Positions 8,442 through 15,834 of a DNA stretch of 64,000 nt are shown here, piece after piece. The number at the start of each line of letters is the position of its first letter. Position 1 is the stretch's first letter. The translations under genes were made by a program, and so were the position numbers. A model generated the notes under the pieces. It had not been told where the DNA came from, ran no database searches, and was given only the letters and a program-made list of their open reading frames with translations. Origin of the DNA: an uncultured Lachnospiraceae bacterium (lineage in GTDB: Bacteria; Bacillota; Clostridia; Lachnospirales; Lachnospiraceae); assembly GCA_902789735.1 (NCBI GenBank), contig CADAOZ010000012.1:1-64000 (forward strand). The letters are read 5' to 3'.

Positions 8442-9929
8442 ATGGAAACGGATTTACTGGCGAAAGCCAGAGAATATGAGGCAAAATATGGAAGCCTGAT
8501 CACTGCTGAGGAGCGGCCTGTCTATCATGTTACGCCCACAGTGGGATGGCTCAATGATCCGAACGGACTTTCCTATTATGATGGGAAATATCATCTGTTT
8601 TATCAATACAATCCTTATGCGACTGCATGGGACACCATGCACTGGGGACATCTGGTCTCAGAGGACCTTCTTCATTGGAAGCGTCTTCCCGCAGCGATGG
8701 CCCCGGCTGAGCCGTACGAAAATTACGGCGTTTGGTCCGGCAGCGCGATCACAGCGCCGGATGGCAGGCATCTTCTGATCTACACCGCTGTAGAAGATTC
8801 CCTGAATGAGGATGGGAGCAGAAAGTTCCTGCAGACGCAGTGCCTTGCGTTTGGAGACGGCGTCAATTATGTCAAATATGAAAAGAACCCGGTCATCACG
8901 CCCGACATGCTGCCGGAAGGCAGCAGTTCTATGGATTTTCGCGATCCGAAGATCTGGTATGAAGAAGAAGAGGCCTGCTACTATTCTGTCATCGGAAGCA
9001 GTACAGAGAAGTACGGCGGGACTGTAGTCCTGTTCCGGAGTCCGGACCTTTTCCACTGGGAGTATGTGTCAACACTCGACAAAAGCAACAACGCATACGG
9101 GTATATGTGGGAGTGTCCTGACATGTTCCGTCTCGGTGATACGGATTTCATCACATTCCTGCCCATGAAGATGTTCGCGAAAGGGCTGGAGTTCCATTCC
9201 GGCAACAACGCTGCGTATGTGACCGGTACTTATGACAGGAAAAACCACACATTTATCCGCAGAAATATTTTCTCTCTGGACTATGGTATTGATTTCTACG
9301 CGCCGCAGACCATGGTGACACCGGACGGCAGGAGGATCATGTCGGCCTGGATGCAGACGCCGGAGACCAAGGAAGCGGTCATGCCCGGCGCCAAATGGTT
9401 CGGCCAGCTGATATTCCCCAGGGAACTGTCCGAGAGGAACGGGAAGCTGATCCAGAGACCTCTGCGGGAACTGGAGGCCTGCCGAAAGGATCCGGTCTTC
9501 TATGAAGACGTGTGCGTTATGGACCGGACCCGCCTGCCCGGCGTGGAGGGTCGAAGTGTGGATCTCACAGTACGGATCCGGCCTGCCGGTGGGGAAATGT
9601 ACAGAAAGTTCATCGTCAGGATTGCGGAGGATGAAGAGTTCTATACTTCCTTCACGTATGATCCTGCGGAGAGCCTGCTCAGTTTTGACAGATCTTATTC
9701 GGGATTTATGCACTATATCCTTTCCGAGAGAAAGGCGCATGTGCGTTACAGAAACGGTGAGATTGAGCTTCGGATACTGATCGACAGATATTCCGTCGAG
9801 ATTTTTGTCAATGACGGTGAGCAGACGATGTCGAACACGATCTACACCCGGCAGACTGCGAAGGGGATTTCCTTCGAGGCGGCAGGTGCCGCGGTGATTG
9901 ATGTGGAGAAGTATACGATACAACTGTAA
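8442..9929 (+). CDS. Glycoside hydrolase family 32 beta-fructosidase (sucrose/sucrose-6-phosphate hydrolase type)
   Basis: A 495-aa GH32 enzyme without a signal peptide, so cytoplasmic. The three catalytic blocks are clear: 'WLNDPNG' with nucleophile Asp39, 'FRDPK' with transition-state stabiliser Asp168, and 'WECPD' with acid/base Glu224. The C-terminal beta-sandwich ('IDRYSVEIFVNDGEQTMSNTIY') is complete. It hydrolyses terminal beta-fructosyl bonds of sucrose, kestose or short fructans. With an ABC importer rather than a PTS, the likely substrate is free sucrose or fructo-oligosaccharide. AAGGAAGGAG precedes ATG 8442. Confidence 0.93.
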   Translation: METDLLAKAREYEAKYGSLITAEERPVYHVTPTVGWLNDPNGLSYYDGKYHLFYQYNPYATAWDTMHWGHLVSEDLLHWKRLPAAMAPAEPYENYGVWSGSAITAPDGRHLLIYTAVEDSLNEDGSRKFLQTQCLAFGDGVNYVKYEKNPVITPDMLPEGSSSMDFRDPKIWYEEEEACYYSVIGSSTEKYGGTVVLFRSPDLFHWEYVSTLDKSNNAYGYMWECPDMFRLGDTDFITFLPMKMFAKGLEFHSGNNAAYVTGTYDRKNHTFIRRNIFSLDYGIDFYAPQTMVTPDGRRIMSAWMQTPETKEAVMPGAKWFGQLIFPRELSERNGKLIQRPLRELEACRKDPVFYEDVCVMDRTRLPGVEGRSVDLTVRIRPAGGEMYRKFIVRIAEDEEFYTSFTYDPAESLLSFDRSYSGFMHYILSERKAHVRYRNGEIELRILIDRYSVEIFVNDGEQTMSNTIYTRQTAKGISFEAAGAAVIDVEKYTIQL

Positions 9930-9943
9930 TACGCCATTAAACC

Positions 9944-9979
9944 TACTGTCAGCTGATTGACCGGCTGGCAGTATTTTTT
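9944..9979 (+). terminator. Intrinsic terminator of the GH32 gene
   Basis: TACTGTCAGC (9944-9953) pairs with GCTGGCAGTA (9964-9973, one G-T pair) and runs into seven T residues. Confidence 0.85.
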
Positions 9980-10012
9980 TGATATTTACATTTTTTTTCC
10001 TGGCAGACGCGG

Positions 10013-10057
10013 TCAGGGCTGCCGCATTGACTTTTTCAGCCGATGCGGCAGCCCTGA
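10013..10057. terminator. Strong 15-bp stem between convergent genes
   Basis: TCAGGGCTGCCGCAT (10013-10027) pairs perfectly with ATGCGGCAGCCCTGA (10043-10057). It lies 18 bases past the stop of the minus-strand flavin reductase gene. A T-run is not seen on either exit side, so it may be a roadblock or mRNA 3'-end stabiliser rather than a classic terminator. Confidence 0.5.
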
Positions 10058-10075
10058 GAAATCCCACTATATAAA

Positions 10076-10642
10076 TTACTTTTTTAATTTCAGCCCGTCT
10101 TTGAACGCTTCTCCGACGCGCTCAGATACTTTGTAATATCCGTGTGTATAAGGATCAAAAGCGATCGCGTTTACAAGAGACATATCCAGTCTGCCGTCAA
10201 CAAAGACACTTTCATCAGCCGTAACATTGACAACTTTGCCGATCACGCCGCATCCGTATTCATTATTCTGGTACTCTATGAATTCGCATTCGAGGCAGAG
10301 AGGGAATTCATTGATGACAGGGGCATCCACGGTTTCCGCCCTGCTGGCAGTAAGACCGCTGCGGGCAAATTTGTCCGGCACCTTATTTCCCGATTCCACG
10401 CCGAAGTAATCTGCTTCTGTCAGATGGGAGGCGTCAGCGATGCTGACCGTAAAAGCGCCTTTTGCCTTGATGTTCTTTACTGTCTTATGGGATTCTGTCA
10501 GGTTCAGGGCAACCGTTCCTCTTTCCTGCATCGTTCCCCAGGCCGCGTTCATAACGTTAACGCTGCCGTCTTCATTGTAGGTCGCGATCATCAGGACTGG
10601 CATGGGAAAGATGCCTTCTGTGATATTCAGTCTTTTTCTCAT
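10076..10642 (-). CDS. Flavin reductase family protein
   Basis: 188 aa from the chosen start. The flavin-reductase-like split-barrel is recognisable from 'GIFPMPVLMIATYNEDGSVNVMNAAWG' onward (given here over residues 9-35), with 'HKTVKNIKAKGAFTVSI' and the C-terminal 'FDPYTHGYYKV'. Such proteins bind FMN or FAD and reduce it with NAD(P)H, or act as flavin-bound redox proteins. ATG 10642 is chosen because GAGGT stands a few bases upstream; the open frame extends 26 codons further with no ribosome site. It is divergent from an HxlR regulator, the standard arrangement for control by that regulator. Confidence 0.88.
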   Translation of the reverse strand: MRKRLNITEGIFPMPVLMIATYNEDGSVNVMNAAWGTMQERGTVALNLTESHKTVKNIKAKGAFTVSIADASHLTEADYFGVESGNKVPDKFARSGLTASRAETVDAPVINEFPLCLECEFIEYQNNEYGCGVIGKVVNVTADESVFVDGRLDMSLVNAIAFDPYTHGYYKVSERVGEAFKDGLKLKK

Positions 10643-10761
10643 ACGTACTACCTCATTTCTATTGCTTGACAGGAGTAAATATCCTGCATAAAATTGTAGC
10701 TGCCAAATGAAATAATACAAGTACTGATATTTTTGTAAGGTACTATCCCGGAGGAAAGCGT
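10643..10761. promoter_or_regulatory. Divergent control region, flavin reductase / HxlR
   Basis: Plus-strand promoter: TTGACA (10666-10671), 17 bases, TAAAAT (10689-10694). A minus-strand TTGTAT...TACAAT pair with a 16-base spacer overlaps it. Near-repeats of AGTAC (around 10645, 10714 and 10739) could be HxlR half-sites. Overlapping promoters fit joint control by the regulator at 10762. Confidence 0.6.
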
Positions 10762-11094
10762 ATGATCAAGCCCTATATAGAAAACGCGAACTTCGAAGAC
10801 ACAGGCTTCAGCTATACACTGTCACTGATTTCAGGGAAATATAAGATGGTGATTTTATATTGCCTGATGGAATATGAAGTGGTAAGGTTCAATGAGCTGA
10901 AAAGATATTTGAAGCGTATTTCGGATAAGACGCTGAGCACGAACCTGAAGGAACTGGAAACGGACCGTCTGATCATTAGAACGGAGTATCCGCAGATCCC
11001 GCCCAAGGTGGAATACAGCCTGAGCGACCGGGGCCGGTCCCTGATGGAGGTCCTGGATCAGCTCTGTGTCTGGGGAGAAAATAACAGAGAATAA
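10762..11094 (+). CDS. HxlR-family transcriptional regulator
   Basis: A 110-aa winged-helix protein: 'ISGKYKMVILYCL', 'FNELKRYLKRISDKTLSTNL', 'KELETDRLIIRTEYPQIPPK' and 'VEYSLSDRGRSLMEVL' match the HxlR fold in order. Unlike the regulator at 499 it lacks the N-terminal Cys in the usual place, so thiol sensing is doubtful. CCGGAGG precedes the ATG. It is divergent from the flavin reductase gene and probably controls it. A cyclodeaminase-family gene begins 55 bp downstream. Confidence 0.9.
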   Translation: MIKPYIENANFEDTGFSYTLSLISGKYKMVILYCLMEYEVVRFNELKRYLKRISDKTLSTNLKELETDRLIIRTEYPQIPPKVEYSLSDRGRSLMEVLDQLCVWGENNRE

Positions 11095-11148
11095 TCGTGA
11101 CAGGAAAATGTTGCGTTGAAGATACTTGATGAAGGAGGACATATCAGG

Positions 11149-11781
11149 ATGGGTTTTTCAGATAAATCCTGCAGTGAATTTGTGGAAGTACTCGCGACGA
11201 AAGCGCCGGTGCCCGGCGGCGGCGGGGCGTCCGCTATGGTGGGGGCGCTTGCGACGGCCCTTGGAAATATGGTCGGCAGCCTGACAGTCGGCAAGAAAAA
11301 ATACGCCGCAGTAGAAGAGGAAATGCGGGCATTAAAAGACCGGTGTGACCGTCTGCAGAAGGATTTCCTGCATTTGGTGGAAAGAGACGCGGAGGTATTC
11401 GAACCGCTTGCCAGGGCTTACAGCATGCCTAAAAATACAGAAGAAGAGAAGGCGGAGAAAGCCAGGGTCATGGAAATCGTGCTGCGTGACGCATGCAGTG
11501 TTCCCATGGAGATCATGGAGAAATGCTGCGAAGCCATAGACATCATCGCTGTCTTTGCCGAAAAAGGATCTGTGATCGCGATTAGCGACGCGGGCGTAGG
11601 GGCCGCCTTTGCCAAAGCGGCATTACAGGGCGCCAGCCTGAATGTCTATATCAATACCAAATCCATGGCGGACAAAGCTCTGGCAGCAGAGCTGAACGCC
11701 AGATGCGACCGGATGCTGGAAGAGTATACCGGTAAAGCGGACGCGATATTTGACAGTGTTTTAGGACGGCTGAAGAAATAA
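11149..11781 (+). CDS. Cyclodeaminase/cyclohydrolase family protein (FchA-like)
   Basis: A 210-aa all-helical protein of the formiminotransferase-cyclodeaminase family. The glycine-rich folate loop 'APVPGGGGASAMVGALATAL' is at residues 19-38. 'DAGVGAAFAKAALQGASLNV' near the C-terminus is also typical. Stand-alone members include the methenyl-THF cyclohydrolase FchA of acidogenic clostridia, which interconverts 5,10-methenyl-THF and 10-formyl-THF. ATG 11149 follows GGAGG by 10 bases; an upstream in-frame start at 11116 is less likely. It is followed, after a repeat block, by folD. Because that FolD lacks cyclohydrolase residues, a cyclohydrolase role here is attractive. Confidence 0.85.
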   Translation: MGFSDKSCSEFVEVLATKAPVPGGGGASAMVGALATALGNMVGSLTVGKKKYAAVEEEMRALKDRCDRLQKDFLHLVERDAEVFEPLARAYSMPKNTEEEKAEKARVMEIVLRDACSVPMEIMEKCCEAIDIIAVFAEKGSVIAISDAGVGAAFAKAALQGASLNVYINTKSMADKALAAELNARCDRMLEEYTGKADAIFDSVLGRLKK

Positions 11782-11901
11782 GCGCAGGATTTATAAGCGC
11801 TGGAGTTATATGCACGGGATCTATAAGTACGGGATTTGTATGCACGGGATCTATAAGCGAGGGATTAATAAGTACGGGATTTATAAACACGGGATCTAAG
11901 A
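11782..11901. repeat. Eight imperfect 15-bp tandem repeats between fchA-like gene and folD
   Basis: The spacer is filled by eight consecutive 15-base units with core GGGATYTATAAG, beginning directly after the stop codon; the first two units are the most divergent. The stop itself (ATAAGCGC) is echoed in the following unit (TATAAGCGC). Units 3 and 5 are identical. The block ends 16 bases before the folD start and leaves its ribosome site outside. Confidence 0.9.
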
Positions 11902-11917
11902 GAGAAAGGATACATTA

Positions 11918-12772
11918 ATGGCGAAACGGTTATCTGGAAAAGAAGTGACAGCGGCTTTAAACGCCAGGATCAGGGCGAACGTGGAGACATGCAGAGCCCA
12001 TGGCGTGGAACCTACCTTATGCATGGTCCGGGTCGGGGATAATCCGAGCGACATGTCTTATGAAAGAGGGGCTGCGAAACGCTGTGAGACCCTGGGCGTT
12101 GCCTGTAAGCAGGTGCATTTGCCTGAAGATGTGTCCCAGGATGAGCTCCTGTCTGTCATAGAGGATGTTAATCAGGATCCCGCCATCCACGGCCTCCTGC
12201 TGTTCCGGCCGCTGCCGAAGCATCTGGATCAGGCTCTGATTGAAAATGCCCTGGATCCGGCCAAAGATGTGGACTGCATGACAGATTTATCCATGTCCGG
12301 CGTCTTTACGGGCAAGCAGATCGGCTTCCCGCCCTGTACGCCCCAGGCCTGCATGGAGATCCTTGACCATTATGGCTATGACTGCACCGGCAAAAAGGCG
12401 GTCGTCATCGGCAGGAGCCTGGTCGTCGGCAAGCCCGCCGCAATGATGCTGATCAAGAAGAACGCTACGGTCACGATTTGCCATACAAGGACCAAAGATA
12501 TGCCCGCGGTCACCAGAGACGCGGACCTGATTATTGTCGCGGCAGGACGTGCCGGTGTGATCGGCGCGGATTATGTCCGGGAAGGACAGACCATCATCGA
12601 TGTCGGCATCAATGTGAACGCGGAAGGGAAACTGTGCGGTGACGTGGATTTCGCGGCAGTAGAGCCTGTTGTAGACGCCATAACACCGGTCCCCGGCGGA
12701 GTGGGAACGGTAACAACATCTGTTCTGGTCGGACATGTGGCAGACGCGGCGTTGAAGACACTGGGCGCATGA
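11918..12772 (+). CDS. folD: FolD-type methylenetetrahydrofolate dehydrogenase, variant active site
   Basis: A 284-aa FolD. Cofactor motifs are intact: 'VVIGRSLVVGKPAAMML' for NAD(P), 'TPVPGGVGTVTT' near the C-terminus and 'KDVD' before the middle. The substrate-side YxxxK motif reads Tyr48-E-R-G-Ala52, so the lysine used for cyclohydrolysis is missing. The usual 'VQLPLP' reads 'LFRPLP', so the conserved Gln is Phe. Lysine mutants of human MTHFD keep dehydrogenase and lose cyclohydrolase, so this FolD is probably dehydrogenase only. The neighbouring FchA-like protein could complete the pathway between methylene- and 10-formyl-THF. Confidence 0.88.
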   Translation: MAKRLSGKEVTAALNARIRANVETCRAHGVEPTLCMVRVGDNPSDMSYERGAAKRCETLGVACKQVHLPEDVSQDELLSVIEDVNQDPAIHGLLLFRPLPKHLDQALIENALDPAKDVDCMTDLSMSGVFTGKQIGFPPCTPQACMEILDHYGYDCTGKKAVVIGRSLVVGKPAAMMLIKKNATVTICHTRTKDMPAVTRDADLIIVAAGRAGVIGADYVREGQTIIDVGINVNAEGKLCGDVDFAAVEPVVDAITPVPGGVGTVTTSVLVGHVADAALKTLGA

Positions 12773-12841
12773 TTGCCGTGAATAAATAACAGAAAAGAAA
12801 AGCTAAGCTAACCATAGAGCTGAGAATAGAACAAAAACAAT

Positions 12842-12882
12842 TTGAACCCCTCACCGAGTTTTTGATATGGTGAGGGGTTCAA
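12842..12882. terminator. Bidirectional terminator between folD and the serine hydrolase gene
   Basis: TTGAACCCCTCACC (12842-12855) pairs perfectly with GGTGAGGGGTTCAA (12869-12882). Read on the minus strand it is followed by TTGTTTTTG, so it mainly ends the minus-strand serine hydrolase transcript. It can also act for folD. Confidence 0.8.
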
Positions 12883-12917
12883 GTGTATTCTTCATGAAAT
12901 ACCGGATCTTTGCCGGA

Positions 12918-14435
12918 TCACCAGTCCCCGGATGTATCTCCAGGGTTGAAGTAGTCATATACAATCGAGGAGATGTTGGAAATCTCCCTGACAGCACTGC
13001 CTTCGGACCGGTTTTCCTCCGACATGACGATCAGGACGTAATCGCAGCCGTCTGACCAGACGATCGCGGAGTCATTCTGAATATCGCTCAGTTCGCCGGT
13101 CTTATTGGCACAGACTGTACCGTAGGGCAGGCCGGAAGGAATCTTCTGCCGGTGCTCCTGATTGAGCATCAGGTTTTCCAGCCGCTCGGAAGCGTCCGCG
13201 GAGACGTAAGTCCTGTGATACACACGGTCCAGTACATCGCCGACTTCGGAAACAGTCGAAAAGTTGGAATATCCTACGGAAGATACTGCCTTTGATACAG
13301 CCAGTTTGCGTTCTGTCTGCTTGTAGCCCTCTGACTGGATAAAGGCGTTGACCAGGTCGATGCCCTTGTCCTGATTGCCGTGGCCCAGGGCAGTTTCCAG
13401 ACCGATCCAGGCTGTGTTGCTGCTTCTGGAGATCATGGAGCTCAGATATCCGCTGTTGGAGGAGGTATCTTCTACCGCTCCGTCCTCAATGGCCCGCAGA
13501 TAAGTGCCGGCGACAAACAGCTTGATCAGCGACGCGGAGCACATATGGGAATCGTTGATGGCAATTTCCTGTCCGGTATCCAGGCATTTGACATAGACGG
13601 CCCAGTTATTGGACTGGCGGCCAAGCTCCTGTTCCAGCTTTTCTTTCAGCTTTGTCATCTCAGGGATCGCTGCAGTGTCATCAAAAACGACTTCCTCCTG
13701 CAGATCCTCATACAGCGATTGGTAAGTCTTCTCCAGGATCTGATAAGCGGACGCCTGCGTGATCGGTTCTCCCGGACGCAGCATGTCATCTTCACCGGTT
13801 TCTATGATTCCTGCGGCGGAGAGAGTATCAATCGCTTCGTCCGCGTAGTCACTGATCATCTGGCTGTCCGACCAGGTTACAGCCTGACCGTCGGTCTGGA
13901 GCTCCAGGCCGGCACTGTTCAGCGCCCTGTACAGGATCATAATAAAATCTTCCTTGCTGATCGTGTCATTGGGGGCGAATTCCGTATCTGTCCGGGGATA
14001 GATCAGGTGCAGGCTGCTGCCCCAGTTGATATAGGCAGTCAGATCCTGATCCGCGCTGACATCTGTCCATTGGGCGGCTGCCGCAGTCATGTTGGTATCC
14101 GCATGGAACAACTGACCGATCGCGGCGATGGCCTCCGCACGTGTTACAGGCGTTTCCACGCTTTCAGAAATGACCGAGACGTCGGGAGACTGCAGAAGTA
14201 CTGCGTTGTCTGCACGGAATATGGCAGCGGCGCCATCCGCAGACATGGAAATGATTTCCTCTGATACAGATGTCTGCTCCTTCTGACCGGTCGGGGACGT
14301 GGACGCGTTCTCCGCGGATTCAGTCTGGTCTGTTGTATCCGTTGATGCCCGCAGATGGAGAAATGGTCCGGTTATAAGCAGAGACGCTATGACAAGGCAT
14401 AAGCCTGTATTTAGAATGCGTTTCTTATTTCTCAC
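12918..14435 (-). CDS. Secreted serine hydrolase, class A beta-lactamase-like, with SLH repeats
   Basis: 505 aa: signal segment at 6-29, Ser/Thr-rich linker to about 90, S-layer-homology-like repeats at about 96-240, then a penicillin-binding/beta-lactamase class A fold. Catalytic motifs are visible: SxxK at Ser302-Lys305, SxN at Ser338-Asn340 and KTG at 445-447. SLH domains bind secondary cell-wall polymers, so the enzyme is probably held at the wall. Class A-like folds here may be beta-lactamases, peptidases or inactive sensors; the usual Glu166 region is not obvious, so antibiotic hydrolysis is uncertain. The start is a GTG with no clear ribosome site, so the N-terminus is provisional. Confidence 0.82.
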   Translation of the reverse strand: MRNKKRILNTGLCLVIASLLITGPFLHLRASTDTTDQTESAENASTSPTGQKEQTSVSEEIISMSADGAAAIFRADNAVLLQSPDVSVISESVETPVTRAEAIAAIGQLFHADTNMTAAAAQWTDVSADQDLTAYINWGSSLHLIYPRTDTEFAPNDTISKEDFIMILYRALNSAGLELQTDGQAVTWSDSQMISDYADEAIDTLSAAGIIETGEDDMLRPGEPITQASAYQILEKTYQSLYEDLQEEVVFDDTAAIPEMTKLKEKLEQELGRQSNNWAVYVKCLDTGQEIAINDSHMCSASLIKLFVAGTYLRAIEDGAVEDTSSNSGYLSSMISRSSNTAWIGLETALGHGNQDKGIDLVNAFIQSEGYKQTERKLAVSKAVSSVGYSNFSTVSEVGDVLDRVYHRTYVSADASERLENLMLNQEHRQKIPSGLPYGTVCANKTGELSDIQNDSAIVWSDGCDYVLIVMSEENRSEGSAVREISNISSIVYDYFNPGDTSGDW

Positions 14436-14622
14436 AGTCAGTTTAAAATATCTTCGAAAGTTGATCGTTTACGTATACAGGTTATAGCATCACAATCTCT
14501 TTTCTAACATAAAATTAAGCAAATGTAAATGTATACTGGAAATCTGTGAAATTGCAGGGAGTAAATGACCGTACTAATCCGGTGACAGGGTTTAGAGTAC
14601 AAAAAAACAATCTGTCAACAGC

Positions 14623-14653
14623 GAAAAAAGACCCTCTGCCGGAGCAAAGGGCC
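14623..14653 (-). terminator. Terminator of the 76-aa minus-strand gene
   Basis: On the minus strand GGCCCTTTGC pairs with GCAGAGGGTC (two G-T pairs) and runs into six T residues. It lies 65 bp past the stop at 14718. Confidence 0.8.
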
Positions 14654-14717
14654 TTTTATAAGGAATTCCATATTTAATTGTCTGATGTCAGATCTGTCCT
14701 GATCCGGGCTTCTGCGC

Positions 14718-14948
14718 TCAGGCTGCCTTTCTGGAATAAACTGCCAGGACGCTGCCGGATACCTCACCGGTCTTGACCATACCGCACGCAGTCAGCTCGG
14801 CGTGTGCCTTTGTCATGGTACCGAACATGACCTTCTCACCGGTTTCTACGTTATTTTCATAAACAACTGCTTCTACACGTCCGCAGACAGGATAGACCTT
14901 AACTACAGGGTTTTCTTTATTCTTAAGTGTTTCTTTGATTGTCATCAT
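14718..14948 (-). CDS. Small conserved-looking protein of unknown function
   Basis: A 76-aa soluble, Lys/Val-rich protein with two Cys (in 'VYPVCGRVEA' and 'ELTACGMVKTG'). I do not recognise a family. It is probably real: GGAGG stands 7 bases before ATG 14948, codon use matches the neighbours, no other gene overlaps, and a well-formed terminator follows. 'VVKVYPVCGRVEAVVYENN' suggests a small beta-rich fold. Its neighbours do not indicate a function. Confidence 0.7.
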   Translation of the reverse strand: MMTIKETLKNKENPVVKVYPVCGRVEAVVYENNVETGEKVMFGTMTKAHAELTACGMVKTGEVSGSVLAVYSRKAA

Positions 14949-15005
14949 TTTTATACCTCCGCCGGACTATATCCGGTGCTTCATAACCGTACGCTTCCGC
15001 CTTCT

Positions 15006-15197
15006 TTATGATCTTTCTGAGTTCTGAGGCGGGGACGGTTTAACTGTAATTGTGCCGCAGGCTTTTCTTTTAGTTTTCTTTTCGTTTCTGAATGCTTGTT
15101 TTACTTTTTGCCTTTTTGTTTTACCATTTTCAGCCGGCTTTACGCCAGGCATTTCTGCGGCAGGTTTCTGATCTTCCGTGTTCTGATCCGCTTTCAT
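15006..15197 (-). CDS. Possible small lysine-rich peptide
   Basis: An open frame of 63 aa from ATG 15197 (a GTG at 15236 would add 13 aa). The product is highly basic and Pro/Lys-rich ('KTKRQKVKQAFRNEKKTKRK') with no hydrophobic segment. The ribosome site is weak, and low-complexity composition can create such frames by chance. It is kept as a tentative gene because nothing else occupies the stretch. Confidence 0.3.
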   Translation of the reverse strand: MKADQNTEDQKPAAEMPGVKPAENGKTKRQKVKQAFRNEKKTKRKACGTITVKPSPPQNSERS

Positions 15198-15481
15198 TAT
15201 TGATGATTGCCTTTCTTTTTCTTTCGCGGTCAGCACGGTTTCAAATTTTCAGATTCAATATTTAAACATAACCATTTTTAACGTTCAGCTTATTATCGAC
15301 GTCGTTTGCAGCTGATGGATGGATTTTATAGGCAGACGGCAAATAAGTCCAGTCATTTGCCATACAAAAAATAGCCAAATATTGCTGGAAAACAGGGATG
15401 ATAAAAAAGTCTCAAATATCTGATAATTATGTACATTAACAAATAATTACAAATTTATCGAGAAAATTTTCAGAATATTCC

Positions 15482-15510
15482 TTGACGGAACCATAAATCA
15501 ATGCTACAAT
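15482..15510 (+). promoter_or_regulatory. Strong isolated sigma-A promoter
   Basis: TTGACG (15482-15487), 17 bases, TACAAT (15505-15510), preceded by an A/T-rich tract. Transcription would begin near 15517 and meet a terminator at about 15680. No annotated gene lies between them. Confidence 0.75.
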
Positions 15511-15618
15511 TTGACTATAGAAAAGAGGAGCGAAGAAATTTTATATCCAGTCTGGGTTGATATAGTACTATTTATTCAGTAACAAATCTGGAAATACGCA
15601 GAAATGGAGGACACGTAA

Positions 15619-15645
15619 ATGAGATTGTTGGAATTTCACCCGTGA
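15619..15645 (+). CDS. 8-aa mini-ORF MRLLEFHP
   Basis: ATG 15619 follows GGAGG by 8 bases and reads eight codons (MRLLEFHP) to TGA. The stop codon overlaps the start of the terminator stem (from 15643), so a ribosome at the end of the frame would mask the 5' arm of the hairpin. Such an arrangement is typical of translated leaders, but no downstream co-directional gene exists. It could be a real micropeptide or a regulatory stall site. Confidence 0.4.
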   Translation: MRLLEFHP

Positions 15646-15680
15646 GCTGCCCGATGAGTAAGTCGGGCAGCTCTTTTTTT
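15643..15680 (+). terminator. Intrinsic terminator of the short transcript
   Basis: GAGCTGCCCGA pairs perfectly with TCGGGCAGCTC (about 15643-15653 and 15662-15672) and is followed by eight T residues. Confidence 0.9.
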
Positions 15681-15762
15681 TGTGTGTTTTTCAGCGATTT
15701 TGGAAGAAGTATTCTTTTTGGAAATAAACCTGCCGGAAATATAATCCTGTCAGGAATAGGAA

Positions 15763-15795
15763 CAGCCGCCGGACCCGATATGGATCCGGCGGCTG
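15763..15795 (-). terminator. Hairpin after nadE
   Basis: CAGCCGCCGGA (15763-15773) and TCCGGCGGCTG (15785-15795) form an 11-bp GC-rich stem 40 bp past the nadE stop on the minus strand. The following minus-strand sequence (TTCCTATTCC) is only moderately U-rich. Confidence 0.6.
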
Positions 15796-15834
15796 CTTCA
15801 TGAAATTGCTATTTCATTATAATAAGCTTCATGA

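Larger units (their letters stand above)
15517..15680 (+). ncRNA. Predicted short transcript (~165 nt), sRNA or mini-ORF mRNA
   Basis: The transcript is bounded by the promoter at 15482-15510 and the terminator ending near 15680. Its middle can fold (CCAGTCTGGGTT near 15548 with AACAAATCTGG near 15583, with G-U pairs). It also contains a well-spaced GGAGG (15606-15610) and an 8-codon reading frame. The next downstream gene is on the opposite strand, so it is not a leader of an adjacent gene. I do not recognise an RNA family. Confidence 0.5.
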
